A DNA stretch of 47,348 nt from Kutzneria sp. (GCA_019239965.1 JAFAZC010000032.1:1-47348), one strand, 5' to 3'. Counted from the stretch's first letter, positions 6,164-15,087 are shown. Numbers and translations: made by a program. Notes: a model not told the origin generated them from the sequence alone.

Positions 6164-7137
6164 GCCCGGATAAGGGGACGTAGGGCGTGGCCGATTCTGG
6201 CGACCGTATCGGGCAGATGGCCGTTGGTCGGGGCCGCGGCGATGAAGCCGTCGACACCGGCAGCGAGGACACGGGTCTGGACTTGGTCGGCCACATCGTC
6301 GGGGGTGCCGACATAGTGGGCGGAGACCGCGGCTGCCTTGACCGGGTCGGCGAGCGCGTCCAATCCGCTGGCTTGCATGTACTGGCGGTGCTGCCGGCGA
6401 GCAGCGTCCCCGTTCTCGTCGACGAACACGGTTCCGAAGACGCTGGTGGTCAGGGTGTCACGGGCGCGACCGTACTCGGCGCATCGCTGGTCGAGAGCGG
6501 CGAGTTTGCTCGGCAACTCGGCGGGCACGGCGAGAATGTCCACGTGTGCAGCATGTCGCGCGGCCAAGGCGAACGTCTTCTTCTCGCCACCACCGCCCAC
6601 CATGATCGGCAGGTCGTCACGCAGCCGTGGTTCGTTGATCGCATTGTCGGTGCGGTACCAGGTGCCGGTGAAACTGGATCGTCCGGTACGGAGCAGGGCT
6701 TCGATGATGTGCAGTGCTTCGGCGAGCCGTTCGAATCGGTGGCCAACCGTTCCGAAGTCGAATCCCAGTTGACGGTGCTCGGGCTCATACCAGCCCGCTC
6801 CTATACCGAGTTGGGCCCGACCATTGCTGATCACGTCCAGACTGGTGATCATCTTCGCTAACAGGCCGGGATTGCGGTAGGTGTTGCCGGTCACGATCGC
6901 TGTCAGTCCCACGCTGGAGGTGGCCGAGGCCAGTGCCGCCAGCGTCGTGTACGACTCCAGAATCGGGGCCTCGGGCGGCCCCCAGATCGGCAGCTGCGAG
7001 AAGTGGTCGATCACACCAACGGTGTCGAAACCGGCGGACTCGGCTTCTCGCGCCTGTGCGACGACGGTGGGAAACAGGTCCTTGACGGGGGTCGAGTAGG
7101 CGAAGTTGGGGACGACATAACCCAGCCCTATGCTCAT
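6106..7137 (-). CDS. LLM-class F420/FMN-dependent oxidoreductase with transposon-derived C-terminus
   Basis: A 343-residue luciferase-like monooxygenase (TIM barrel). Typical segments are GFDTVGVIDHF, VTGNTYRNPGLLAKMI, ISNGRAQLGIGAGW, PIMVGGGGEKKTF and VGTPDDVADQV. Such enzymes use F420 or FMN to oxidise small molecules in the cytoplasm. The start is ATG 7137, with AGGAG about 13 bases upstream; an earlier in-frame ATG lacks a site. The last 18 or so residues (SFQRKNNAKYEVQSAT at the end) are encoded inside the 96-bp transposon repeat, so the native tail has been replaced. The barrel looks complete, so activity is likely kept. It is alone, and its substrate is unknown. Confidence 0.82.
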   Translation of the reverse strand: MSIGLGYVVPNFAYSTPVKDLFPTVVAQAREAESAGFDTVGVIDHFSQLPIWGPPEAPILESYTTLAALASATSSVGLTAIVTGNTYRNPGLLAKMITSLDVISNGRAQLGIGAGWYEPEHRQLGFDFGTVGHRFERLAEALHIIEALLRTGRSSFTGTWYRTDNAINEPRLRDDLPIMVGGGGEKKTFALAARHAAHVDILAVPAELPSKLAALDQRCAEYGRARDTLTTSVFGTVFVDENGDAARRQHRQYMQASGLDALADPVKAAAVSAHYVGTPDDVADQVQTRVLAAGVDGFIAAAPTNGHLPDTVARIGHALRPLIRAARSFQRKNNAKYEVQSAT

Positions 7138-7293
7138 TGTGCGCCTGCGCTCCTGCCATGAACGTGACATTGACCAGCGAGAGCAAAGCAAGAGTGGATC
7201 CGACAGAGCAAACAACCGCTCACCCGGCGAGTCACAACCATCTGTTGTGTGACGGCTCGTCTGCTACGCGGAGTCCGGCGCGCTCGAGGCCGA

Positions 7294-8496
7294 TCACCTT
7301 GCCCGAATCCCGCTTCCGCAACGCGTCTCACGGCTCCAGACGGCCAGTGCGGCCGCCATGCACGCGGCTCCGACAGCGCACGCCGCACCCCAGCCACCGA
7401 GTCGATAGGCGGCGGTCCCACCGGCGGCTCCCATGACACCACCGAGGGTGTACGAGGTCATGTAGACCGACGCGACGCGCGACCGGGCACCCTCGACAAG
7501 GTTGTAGACGACACTCATGTTGAGCAGATGGACGCCACCTCGAGCCGTTTCCGCGCCAAGCAGACCGACGATGAGCCACACCGCGCTGTGGTTACCCATC
7601 CATGCCGCCCCGTATGACACGAATCCCACCGTGAGTAACGCACCGGTCAGCGAGCGCTGCCACCCGCGATCAGCCAACCGGCCGGTCAGCCTGGCTGCCA
7701 GCGCTCCGACACCACTCACCAGCGCGAACAGACCGATTTCGGCTTCGGTGTAACCGAAGGGCGGCGCCGCAAGCAGAAACGCGACCGTTGCCCAGAAAGC
7801 ACCGAAGGTCGCGAAGACCAGGGCGCCGATGAGCGAGCGCCGCCTGAGTAGCGGTTCGCTCATCGCCAGGTGGAGGGTGGCCCCGAGCTGGGCTCGATAG
7901 CCGATCGCCACCTCGGGTGCGGTCGGCGTCATGAACCGGACCACGATCCCCGACAGCACGAGCGACACCGCAGCCGCGGCGAGGAACACCGTCGGCCAGC
8001 CGAAGAACTGGCCGACGAGACCGGCGACCGCGCGGGAGAGCAGGATGCCCGAGAGGGACGCGCTGAGCACGGTCGCCACCACCCGACCGCGCTCGTGCTC
8101 GGCGGCCAGCGTGGCCGCGTACGGCAAGAGGATCTGCACCACACTGGAGGTGGCCGCGCCAACCACCACACCGGTGGCGAGCAGCACCTCGACCGTGGGC
8201 GCGGTGGCGGTCGCCACCAAGGCGACCGCATCCACGCACAGCAGGAGGCAGACCAGTCGCCGTCGGCGGACGATGTCGCCGAGCGGGACAAGCAGGATCA
8301 GTCCGAGCGCGTAACCAAGCTGCCCGGTCGCGGTCAGGTTCCCCACCGAGGGGGTCTCCGCGTAGGACAGGGCGATCTGGGGAAGCAGCGGTTGGCAGTA
8401 GTAGAGATTCGCGATGGTCACACCGTTGACCACGGCCACCAGCCGGATCAGCTGACGTGGGGTGAGCCGAAGGCTGGCAGCGGTGTCGGTGTCCAT
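7294..8496 (-). CDS. MFS transporter (drug/solute exporter type)
   Basis: A 400-residue membrane protein with about 12 hydrophobic helices. After TM1 it reads YYCQPLLPQIALSY and later GQLGYALGLILLVPLGD, then RRRRL, the cytoplasmic basic loop motif of MFS exporters. The start ATG 8496 is used because upstream sequence contains the opposing gene's promoter. Divergent from a MocR-type regulator with only 47 bases between. A 10-bp inverted repeat spans that gap, so the regulator very likely controls this transporter. Export of a vitamin-B6-like or amine compound is one possible inference from the regulator family. The true substrate cannot be read. Confidence 0.85.
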   Translation of the reverse strand: MDTDTAASLRLTPRQLIRLVAVVNGVTIANLYYCQPLLPQIALSYAETPSVGNLTATGQLGYALGLILLVPLGDIVRRRRLVCLLLCVDAVALVATATAPTVEVLLATGVVVGAATSSVVQILLPYAATLAAEHERGRVVATVLSASLSGILLSRAVAGLVGQFFGWPTVFLAAAAVSLVLSGIVVRFMTPTAPEVAIGYRAQLGATLHLAMSEPLLRRRSLIGALVFATFGAFWATVAFLLAAPPFGYTEAEIGLFALVSGVGALAARLTGRLADRGWQRSLTGALLTVGFVSYGAAWMGNHSAVWLIVGLLGAETARGGVHLLNMSVVYNLVEGARSRVASVYMTSYTLGGVMGAAGGTAAYRLGGWGAACAVGAACMAAALAVWSRETRCGSGIRAR

Positions 8497-8518
8497 GGCG
8501 ATGACGCTATGTCGACAC

Positions 8519-8562
8519 TGGGCCAGTACTAAGCTCCAATGGTGTGACCGAATACTGGCCCA
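8519..8562. promoter_or_regulatory. Operator dyad between MFS and MocR genes
   Basis: TGGGCCAGTA (8519-8528) and TACTGGCCCA (8553-8562) are exact inverted repeats, 34 bases centre to centre. The left arm is also part of the small palindrome ACTGGGCCAGT. The right arm lies in the first codons of the MocR gene. MocR proteins bind paired half-sites in the promoter they share with a divergent gene, so this is a strong candidate operator. Confidence 0.7.
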
Positions 8563-9959
8563 CTTTCGGCGTGGACCTTCACCTGGAGCTGGACATGTCC
8601 TCCGGTCGCCGGTCGGGTCTCGAACGGGCGCTGCGGGACGCCGTGCGGTCCGGGCGACTGGCCCCCGAGGTCCGGCTACCCGCGACCCGGGTGCTCGCCG
8701 TCGAGCTGGGGCTGTCCAGGGGAACCGTGCGAGCTGCATATGACCAGTTGATCGCCGAGGGTTATCTGGCCGCACGGCCGGGGTCGGGCACGGTCGTGGC
8801 CCATCGTCCTCAGCGGCAGCGAGACATCCGGCGACGAGACCGCATGCCGGCCGCCGTCCGGCACGATCTGCGTCCGGGGAGCCCTGATCCGTCGACTTTC
8901 CCCACGGCTGCCTGGCTGCGGTCGGCTCGACGAGCACTCAGTGTCGCGCCGGCCGACGCCTATGGCTATGGCGACCCGCGTGGACGGATCGAGCTGCGTA
9001 CCGCGCTCGCTGAGTACTTGGGGCGCGCCCGTGGCGTGCTCGCGCATCCCGATCTGGTCGTCATCAGCAATGGATACGTGCAGGCGCTCGCCCTGCTCAT
9101 CAGCGCGCTTGGCGAGACCGGCGCGACCGTGACCGCCATGGAAGACCCCGGCTCGGCCTTCCACCGTGACGTGGTCCGCCGCAACGGTTCCACGATCGTG
9201 CCGCTTCCGGTCGACCACCGCGGTGCGCGAACCGATCTGCTCGGCTCCTCGGGCTTTCCGCCGGTGGGAGCCGTGGAGGTCACCCCGGCCCACCAGTATC
9301 CAACCGGGGAGACACTGCACCCGACACGTCGACGTGCACTCGCTGAATGGGCTCGCTTCACGGGAGGCCTGGTCATCGAGAACGACTACGATGGCGAGTT
9401 CCGCTATGACCGCCAGCCAGTCGGATCGATCCAGGGCACCTGCCCCGAGCACGTGGCCTATCTGGGGACCGTCTCCAAAACCCTTGGCCCGGGGTTACGG
9501 ATCGGCTGGATGGTCCTGCCGCCGCGACTGGTCGAACCGGTCGTCGAGGCCAAGCGGCACAGCGACCACCACACGGAGACCATCGGCCAGCTGACCCTCG
9601 CGGACATGATCACTAGCCACGCGTACGACCGACATGTCCGTGCGTGCCGGTTGCGCTACCGACACCGCCGCGACGTGCTGCTCAGTGATGTCGCAGCGTC
9701 GGGTTTCCCCGTGCACGGCATCGCCGCGGGCCTGCACGCTCTGATCAGACTGCCCGCGGGCGGACCAACCGAGTCAGATGTGCTCCGTGTGGCCGAGGAG
9801 CATGGCCTGGCCGTCGGATGTCTCGGCACCCGATGGCACGCGCCTGGGGACCATCCACAGGGCCTCGTCGTGGGTTACGGAACACCGCGCGAACATGCCT
9901 ATCCCGCGGCACTTGACGCGCTCGCACAGGTGTTGCGCGCTGCACGACACGCACACTGA
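8544..9959 (+). CDS. MocR-family (GntR + aminotransferase) regulator
   Basis: A 471-residue fusion of two domains. Residues about 20-90 are a GntR winged helix with LAVELGLSRGTVRAAYDQL. Residues about 110-468 are a class-I aminotransferase-like domain with GYGDPRGRIELRTALAEYL, ENDYDGEFRY and the pyridoxal-phosphate lysine in TVSKTLGPGLRIGW (Lys about 312). MocR proteins use PLP, or PLP plus an amino compound, as the signal. GTG 8544 gives the standard family N-terminus. Divergent from an MFS transporter, its likely target. It could be a PdxR- or GabR-type member, but no pdxS/pdxT or gabT gene is nearby. Confidence 0.9.
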   Translation: MTEYWPTFGVDLHLELDMSSGRRSGLERALRDAVRSGRLAPEVRLPATRVLAVELGLSRGTVRAAYDQLIAEGYLAARPGSGTVVAHRPQRQRDIRRRDRMPAAVRHDLRPGSPDPSTFPTAAWLRSARRALSVAPADAYGYGDPRGRIELRTALAEYLGRARGVLAHPDLVVISNGYVQALALLISALGETGATVTAMEDPGSAFHRDVVRRNGSTIVPLPVDHRGARTDLLGSSGFPPVGAVEVTPAHQYPTGETLHPTRRRALAEWARFTGGLVIENDYDGEFRYDRQPVGSIQGTCPEHVAYLGTVSKTLGPGLRIGWMVLPPRLVEPVVEAKRHSDHHTETIGQLTLADMITSHAYDRHVRACRLRYRHRRDVLLSDVAASGFPVHGIAAGLHALIRLPAGGPTESDVLRVAEEHGLAVGCLGTRWHAPGDHPQGLVVGYGTPREHAYPAALDALAQVLRAARHAH

Positions 9960-10031
9960 GCCCGTGTTTCGACATGCGGACGAACGGCTGCTACCTATAT
10001 AACGCGACTAACTGAATGCGGGTTCGGGGGC

Positions 10032-10844
10032 GTGATGGACGAGGTCTTCAAGGCGTTGGCCGATGTCAGCCGTCGCCGACTGCTCGACAGCCTCAACTCC
10101 CACAATGGACAGAGTCTGCGGCAGCTGTGCGGGGGACTGGACATGGCACGGCAGTCGGTCAGCAAGCACCTGGCCGTGTTGATCGCGGCCAACCTTGTCA
10201 CCACGGTGTGGCGTGGCAGGGAGAAACTGCACTATCTGAACGCCGCACCGATCAACGCCATCGCCGACCGCTGGATCAGCAAGTACGACCGCGATCGCGT
10301 GAGCGCGCTCGCCGACCTGACAACGGCCTTGGAGCGAACACCTGTGAGCAGTACCGAGTTCGTCTACACCACCTATATCAACACCACGCCGCAACGGCTC
10401 TGGCAGGCGCTGACCGAGCCGGCGTTCACCCGGCGCTACTGGGGAGCCGAACTCAAGTCGGACTGGCGCGTCGGATCCCGGGTGCTGTGGAAGGAAGGGT
10501 CCGACGAGGACTACGGCGATCACGGCCAGGTGGTGCTCGAGTCGGACCCGTACCGGCGGCTGTCCTACAGCTGGCACACTTTCCAACCGAGGCACGCCGA
10601 GTGCTTCGGTTGGACAGAGGAGGAGTTCGCCCAGCTGCGCGAGGAGAAGATGTCGAAGGTGACCTTCGACATCGAGCCGCATGGCTCGACGGCCGTGCGG
10701 CTCACCGTGACACACGACGACTTCGGGCCCGACAGCATGATGCACCGGGCCATCAGTGGTCGGCTCCCCGGCAGTGGTGGTTGGCCGGAACTGCTTGCCA
10801 ACCTCAAGTCCCTGCTCGAGACCGGCGCTACCCTGCGTGGGTGA
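10032..10844 (+). CDS. ArsR HTH - SRPBCC (AHSA1-like) fusion protein
   Basis: A 270-residue protein in two parts. Residues 1-100 are an ArsR-type winged helix (VFKALADVSRRRLLDSL, then MARQSVSKHLAVL). No metal-binding Cys pair is visible, so a metal sensor is unlikely. Residues about 108-265 are an SRPBCC/AHSA1 domain (YTTYINTTPQRLWQALTEP, FTRRYWGAEL). Such fusions are autoregulators with a hydrophobic ligand pocket. Start GTG 10032, or the ATG three bases later. A TATATAAC word at 9996-10003 may be the -10 region. It ends 3 bases from the stop of the opposing P450 gene. Confidence 0.85.
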   Translation: MMDEVFKALADVSRRRLLDSLNSHNGQSLRQLCGGLDMARQSVSKHLAVLIAANLVTTVWRGREKLHYLNAAPINAIADRWISKYDRDRVSALADLTTALERTPVSSTEFVYTTYINTTPQRLWQALTEPAFTRRYWGAELKSDWRVGSRVLWKEGSDEDYGDHGQVVLESDPYRRLSYSWHTFQPRHAECFGWTEEEFAQLREEKMSKVTFDIEPHGSTAVRLTVTHDDFGPDSMMHRAISGRLPGSGGWPELLANLKSLLETGATLRG

Positions 10845-10847
10845 CTG

Positions 10848-12065
10848 CTACCACGTCACCGGAAGGGCCTTGACTCCGTAGATGAATGAGGTGGCGCGGA
10901 GGGGGACATCCTCCAACGGCACGGCCAAGCGCAGCGCCGGAAACCGTTGCACCAGTGCGGGAAAGGCGATCTGCATCTCCATTCTCGCCAGCGGCGCCCC
11001 GAGACAGTGGTGCACTCCGTGTCCGAACGCGACGTGGCGGCTGGGTTCGCGGGTGATGTCGAGGACGTGGGCGCCGTCCATCAGCGCCTTGTCCCGGTTG
11101 GCCGACGACAGCGAGCACACGACCGCCTCACCCGCCCTGACGGGTTGGCCACCGATCGTGGTGTCTTCCGTGACGATCCGCAGGACCGGGGTGTGCACGA
11201 CCGTGAGATAACGCATGAGCTCTTCCACAGCGCGGTCCACACGCTCGGTGTCGGAACGCAGCAGGGCCCACTGGTCGGGATGGCTCAGCAACGCCAGGGT
11301 TCCGAGACCAAGCATGTTCGCCGTGGTTTCGTGCCCCGCGATCAGCAGCAGCACGCCGATTCCGACCAGTTCCTCCTCTGACAGGTCCGAGCCGTGTTCA
11401 CGGATGAGCATGCCCAGGAGGTCCTCGCCGGGGTCGGCACGCTGACTCCGTACCAGCTCGGTCATGTACGCGCGCGCACTGTCGTTCGCGGCCTCTTGTT
11501 CGTCCGGTGAGCTCTCGGCGTCCAACATGACGCTTGTGTGCCGCTGGAAATCGAGGCGGTCCGCGTACGGCACGCCGAGCAGTTCACAGATCACCAGCGA
11601 GGGCACCGGCAAGGCGAGTGCCTGTACCAGATCGACAGGTCCACCGTGGCTTTGCATGGCGTCCAGGTGCTCGGAGACGATGGCCTCGATGCGGGGCCGC
11701 AGGCGGCGCATCCGCCGCACGGTGAACTCGGGGATCAGCAGTCGGCGCAGCCGAGTGTGCTCGGGCGGGTCGGCTTCGATGAACGACCCCGCTGTGGCCG
11801 AAGGCCGCTGCGGCTCCATGGCCTCACCCACGTTGGCTACCAGGAAGTCGCGCATTCGCTCGCTGGAGCTGCTGAATCGGGCTGCGTTGCCGAGCACCTC
11901 GCGGATGTCGTGGTAGCCGGTGACCAGCCAGGCCGGAACCGACCATGCGTTGAACGGTAACTCGACGAGGCTGACCGGAGCATCGTCCTGGAGTTTCATG
12001 AGTTCCTCGACCGGGTCGAACAGGTTCCGTCGCATGTGGACTGGCACTGCTGGCGTCGGGGTCAT
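10848..12065 (-). CDS. Cytochrome P450
   Basis: A 405-residue soluble class-I bacterial P450. The I-helix oxygen-binding motif is AGHETT (243-248), the ExxR pair is E282/R285 and the heme loop is FGHGVHHCLG with Cys354 as thiolate ligand. FIEADPPEHTRLRRLL (C-helix, heme-propionate contacts) is also present. Overall it resembles the large CYP107/CYP105-like actinobacterial group. The subfamily is not assigned. Start ATG 12065 has AAGGA about 10 bases upstream. No ferredoxin lies next to it, so redox partners must come from elsewhere. Divergent from a TetR gene with a dyad between them, suggesting substrate-induced expression. Confidence 0.92.
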   Translation of the reverse strand: MTPTPAVPVHMRRNLFDPVEELMKLQDDAPVSLVELPFNAWSVPAWLVTGYHDIREVLGNAARFSSSSERMRDFLVANVGEAMEPQRPSATAGSFIEADPPEHTRLRRLLIPEFTVRRMRRLRPRIEAIVSEHLDAMQSHGGPVDLVQALALPVPSLVICELLGVPYADRLDFQRHTSVMLDAESSPDEQEAANDSARAYMTELVRSQRADPGEDLLGMLIREHGSDLSEEELVGIGVLLLIAGHETTANMLGLGTLALLSHPDQWALLRSDTERVDRAVEELMRYLTVVHTPVLRIVTEDTTIGGQPVRAGEAVVCSLSSANRDKALMDGAHVLDITREPSRHVAFGHGVHHCLGAPLARMEMQIAFPALVQRFPALRLAVPLEDVPLRATSFIYGVKALPVTW

Positions 12066-12155
12066 GGAATCAGTCCTTCCCTGGTCGAATCCCACCGAGG
12101 CGGTGCCGCGGGTGAAACGAGCCCGCGACGGCACCGATCCGAGCGTAACAGAAAT

Positions 12156-12169
12156 GAGAGTTGGCTCTC
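12156..12169. promoter_or_regulatory. Candidate TetR operator between P450 and tetR
   Basis: GAGAGTTGGCTCTC has 5-bp perfect arms around TTGG. It lies 19 bases before the tetR start and upstream of the P450 start. TAAGAT at 12172-12177 is a plausible -10 box for tetR. Short GAGAG/CTCTC dyads are common TetR binding sites. Confidence 0.55.
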
Positions 12170-12188
12170 GGTAAGATAGGATCGGCTG

Positions 12189-12818
12189 ATGTCCGACCCC
12201 GCGCCGCGCCGCCGTCGGGCCGACGCGGCCCGCAACGTCGAGCACATCGTGCTGGCGGCCCGTGAGCTGTTCGCCGAACAGGGCGCGCGGGCTCAGTTGG
12301 GCAGCATCGCCCGGCACGCCGGTGTGGCGGAGGCGACGCTGTACCGTCACTTCGCCAGCAAGGAGGAGCTGATCCACGCGGTCGTGGAGCGGCGGTTTGA
12401 CGAGGACGTCCAGCCGGTCATTCAGAACGCTTTGCGGGACGCCGATCCCTGGCGTGCGGTGGTCGCGATGCTCGGGGTCGTGCCCACGGTGGCCGAGGTC
12501 GAGCAGGGCACCTTCGCCGCGGCCGGGAACCCGGCAATGTTCCTTGGACTCGCCTCTCGATACTTCGAGTCCTTCGCGGTAGTGCTGCGGCGAGCCCAAC
12601 AGGCCGGGGTGGTGCGTGCCGACCTGACGCCCGAGGATCTGCCGAGGCTGACCACCATGCTCGTTGGAGCGCAGAGTCTCGGTACGGACCCCGATACGAT
12701 CATGGCGGGGACCGCCTTGTGCGAGGGTCCTTCTGGTGACGGGTGGCGTCGTTACCTCGCCCTGCTACTCGACGCCCTGCGGCCTGCCGCGGCAACGGCG
12801 CTGCCGCCGCTACGATGA
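12189..12818 (+). CDS. TetR-family transcriptional regulator
   Basis: A 209-residue protein. The helix-turn-helix domain (about 17-62) contains LAARELFAEQGARAQLGSIA and VAEATLYRHFASKEEL, a textbook TetR signature. The C-terminal ligand-binding domain is of the size seen in TetR regulators with a 'SBD-like' pocket. Divergent from the P450 gene across a short dyad, so it probably represses the P450 and itself. Its last 9 bases overlap the end of the convergent MFS gene. Confidence 0.88.
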   Translation: MSDPAPRRRRADAARNVEHIVLAARELFAEQGARAQLGSIARHAGVAEATLYRHFASKEELIHAVVERRFDEDVQPVIQNALRDADPWRAVVAMLGVVPTVAEVEQGTFAAAGNPAMFLGLASRYFESFAVVLRRAQQAGVVRADLTPEDLPRLTTMLVGAQSLGTDPDTIMAGTALCEGPSGDGWRRYLALLLDALRPAAATALPPLR

Positions 12819-13991
12819 CTGTCGCCGGCTGTACCAGATCATGGCGAGGACCGCGGTGAGGGGAATGACCGTGATGGGGAAGGCGAATCTCAGCTCCACC
12901 GCCGCTCCCACGGCCGCCAGTGCCGTCGGGGCGAAGAGGATCGCGATACCGGAGGCCAGCGTGCCGAGTGCGGCGGACCGAGCGGCGGGAAGGGCACGCA
13001 ACCGGACGAGATGACCGAGGGTGGCGGGATAGAGCCCGGAGATACCGAGCCCGGCGAGCACAAGGCCGGCAGTGACGGATACGGGAGAGTTGGCCACCGA
13101 GATGACGATCGTGCCGGCGGCGGCCAGGGCGCAGCCGGACACCACTACGGGTGCCCCGCGGGCGAGCAGCCGCGGTATGCCGGCGCGACCGGTGGCCATC
13201 CCGACGAGGAACCCGCTAGCCGCTATGGCCGCCGCACCCGTGGGCAACCCGGTGGTGAGCATCCGCGCGACCGCCCAGAACGTGAAGCAGAACTCGATCG
13301 ACACGGCGAGTGCCACCGCGGCCCACCGCTGGACGAGCTGCCGCACTGGCAGGGGATGGGTTCGCTGGTCGGGGCCCGAGGCCACTACGGACCGATCGTC
13401 CCGCAAGCGTGGGTGCCCGCTCGGCCCGGCGCCGATCGCGAGCGCGAACAGGGGTGGAACCGCGAGCAGAAGCGCCAGGCGCCCGCTCGGGCCAACGGAG
13501 TCAAGTCCGCCGATGGCGAGAGGGGCGAGGATTCCGGTCACGCTGGACGCGCCGGTGACCCGCGACAGTGCGGCCGCCACACCGGGCCCGTGCAACAGGG
13601 CCGGCGTGACCAGGACCAGGCCAGCCGCACCGACGCCCAGCAGCAGGGCCCCGATGACGGCCAAGGGCGGACTCGCGGCGGTGGCAAGCAGGCTGGCACC
13701 GGTACCGGTGACGAAGGTAGCCGTCCGTAACACCGGCCACGAACCGCGCCGCAGGGCTATGGTGCCCACCGCGCCAACCAGGATCAGACCTATCCCGAAC
13801 GACGACGACATCCAGGCCAGTGATTCCGGCGCGGTGCGCAGATCGCGGGCGAGCAACGCGAGGCAGGCACCCAAGCTGCTCAGTGTGTACCCGAGTGCCG
13901 CCTGCGCCGTTCCGACCTGGAGCACCGTCAATCGATCAGTAGCGCGGAAAGTCCCCTGGCTGGAGGCGGTCCTGCTGTGGTCGGTGTCCAT
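12810..13991 (-). CDS. MFS-like 12-helix transporter
   Basis: A 393-residue membrane protein if started at the ATG at 13991, which has AGGA a few bases upstream. A possible TTG start at 14033 would add 14 polar residues. About 12 hydrophobic helices are visible, with the weak MFS loop feature IALRRGSW after TM2. The sequence is richer in Gly/Ala than most exporters and lacks a clear drug-exporter motif, so the substrate is open. It ends inside the 3' end of the convergent tetR gene. Its upstream region (13992-14280) shows no gene or obvious regulatory dyad. Confidence 0.75.
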   Translation of the reverse strand: MDTDHSRTASSQGTFRATDRLTVLQVGTAQAALGYTLSSLGACLALLARDLRTAPESLAWMSSSFGIGLILVGAVGTIALRRGSWPVLRTATFVTGTGASLLATAASPPLAVIGALLLGVGAAGLVLVTPALLHGPGVAAALSRVTGASSVTGILAPLAIGGLDSVGPSGRLALLLAVPPLFALAIGAGPSGHPRLRDDRSVVASGPDQRTHPLPVRQLVQRWAAVALAVSIEFCFTFWAVARMLTTGLPTGAAAIAASGFLVGMATGRAGIPRLLARGAPVVVSGCALAAAGTIVISVANSPVSVTAGLVLAGLGISGLYPATLGHLVRLRALPAARSAALGTLASGIAILFAPTALAAVGAAVELRFAFPITVIPLTAVLAMIWYSRRQSS

Positions 13992-14280
13992 GTGTCCTGA
14001 TCCATCCGTCGTGATGCGGCAGTCCTCGGACAACTAGGCGCGGACGCACCAGGATAAGTGACGGTGTGCCTGTCTCCACCAGCTTTCGCGCCGCCTCCAG
14101 ACCGCCACATGTCCGGCCTCAGGCTGGAACCGACAAGTGGCCTGCCCCATTGGTGAAGTACTGGCTCCCTGGAATATCCACGTTGGGCGGACAGGTTCAC
14201 TGTTCACCGTTCTCCGCCGGGCGGCGGCCGCGGAGCGGATCGCGGCCATCCCATCGCGGTCCGTCTGGCACCCTTGCCAG

Positions 14281-15087
14281 GTGACGGTACTGAAAGTCAG
14301 CGCCCGCAACGCACGGTTCCAGCAATGGCGGGCCCTGCTGTCCAATCGGGTCAAGCGGCAGCGCAGCGGCACCTTCCTCGTTCACGGTGTTCGTCCGATC
14401 ACCCTGGCGGTGGACCGTGGCTGGCCGCTGGAAGCCTTGCTCTACCCGGCCGGCCGCCGGCTGTCGCGCTGGGCGGACGAACTACTGGCTCAGACCACGG
14501 CGACCAGAGTCGAGATGGCGCCGGACCTGCTGGCCGATTTGGGAGACAAAACCGAGGACACGCCGGAGCTGGTCGCCGTGGCACGAATGCCGGCCGACCG
14601 CCTCGATCACATTCAGGTGGGTGTGGAGTTTCTCGGCGTGGTGTTCGACCGTCCGACCAGTCCGGGCAACCTTGGCACGGTGATGCGCTCGGCCGACGCC
14701 TTCGGCGCCGACGGTGTGATCGTCAGTGGACATGCCGCGGACGTCTACGATCCCAAGACGGTGCGAGCCAGCACCGGCTCGCTGTTCACCGTTCCCGTGG
14801 TCAGGGCGGAGTCGGCGGCCGCGGTGCTGGAGTGGATTCGCGACAGACGACCCGGTGTGCGGATCGTCGGCACCGACGAGAACGGCACCGAAGACGTGGC
14901 CCTGCACGACCTCACCGGCCCGACATTGCTGGTCATCGGCAACGAGACCATGGGAATGAGCTCGCAGTGGCGGCAGGCGTGTGACAGCGTGGTCTGCATC
15001 CCCATCGGGGGCGGCGCCAGCTCGCTCAACGCCGCCACCGCCGCGACGGTGGTGCTCTACGAAGCGGTTCGCCAACGCAGGGGATGA
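14281..15087 (+). CDS. TrmH/SpoU-family RNA 2'-O-methyltransferase
   Basis: A 268-residue protein with an N-terminal substrate-binding region (VHGVRPITLAVD) and a C-terminal SPOUT knot domain. The three SpoU motifs are visible: NLGTVMRSADAFGADGVI, then LLVIGNETMGMS, then IPIGGGASSLNAATAATVVL. These bind SAM through the trefoil knot and 2'-O-methylate rRNA or tRNA as dimers. GTG 14281 is used because upstream in-frame sequence does not resemble the family. No strong ribosome site is seen. Its partner RNA is unknown. Thiostrepton-resistance enzymes belong to the same superfamily, but nothing here supports that role. Confidence 0.85.
   Translation: MTVLKVSARNARFQQWRALLSNRVKRQRSGTFLVHGVRPITLAVDRGWPLEALLYPAGRRLSRWADELLAQTTATRVEMAPDLLADLGDKTEDTPELVAVARMPADRLDHIQVGVEFLGVVFDRPTSPGNLGTVMRSADAFGADGVIVSGHAADVYDPKTVRASTGSLFTVPVVRAESAAAVLEWIRDRRPGVRIVGTDENGTEDVALHDLTGPTLLVIGNETMGMSSQWRQACDSVVCIPIGGGASSLNAATAATVVLYEAVRQRRG

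Noticed and set aside
7294..8937. 547-residue version of the first MFS gene
   Set aside because: The first 147 residues are low-complexity Pro/Arg-rich sequence antisense to the MocR gene.
10848..12599. 583-residue version of the P450
   Set aside because: The extension covers the TetR gene on the other strand, while the standard P450 length of 405 residues starts at 12065.
14281..15087. Thiostrepton-resistance rRNA methylase
   Set aside because: It has only the general SpoU motifs. No thiopeptide genes are nearby, and the N-terminal part does not look like TsnR.
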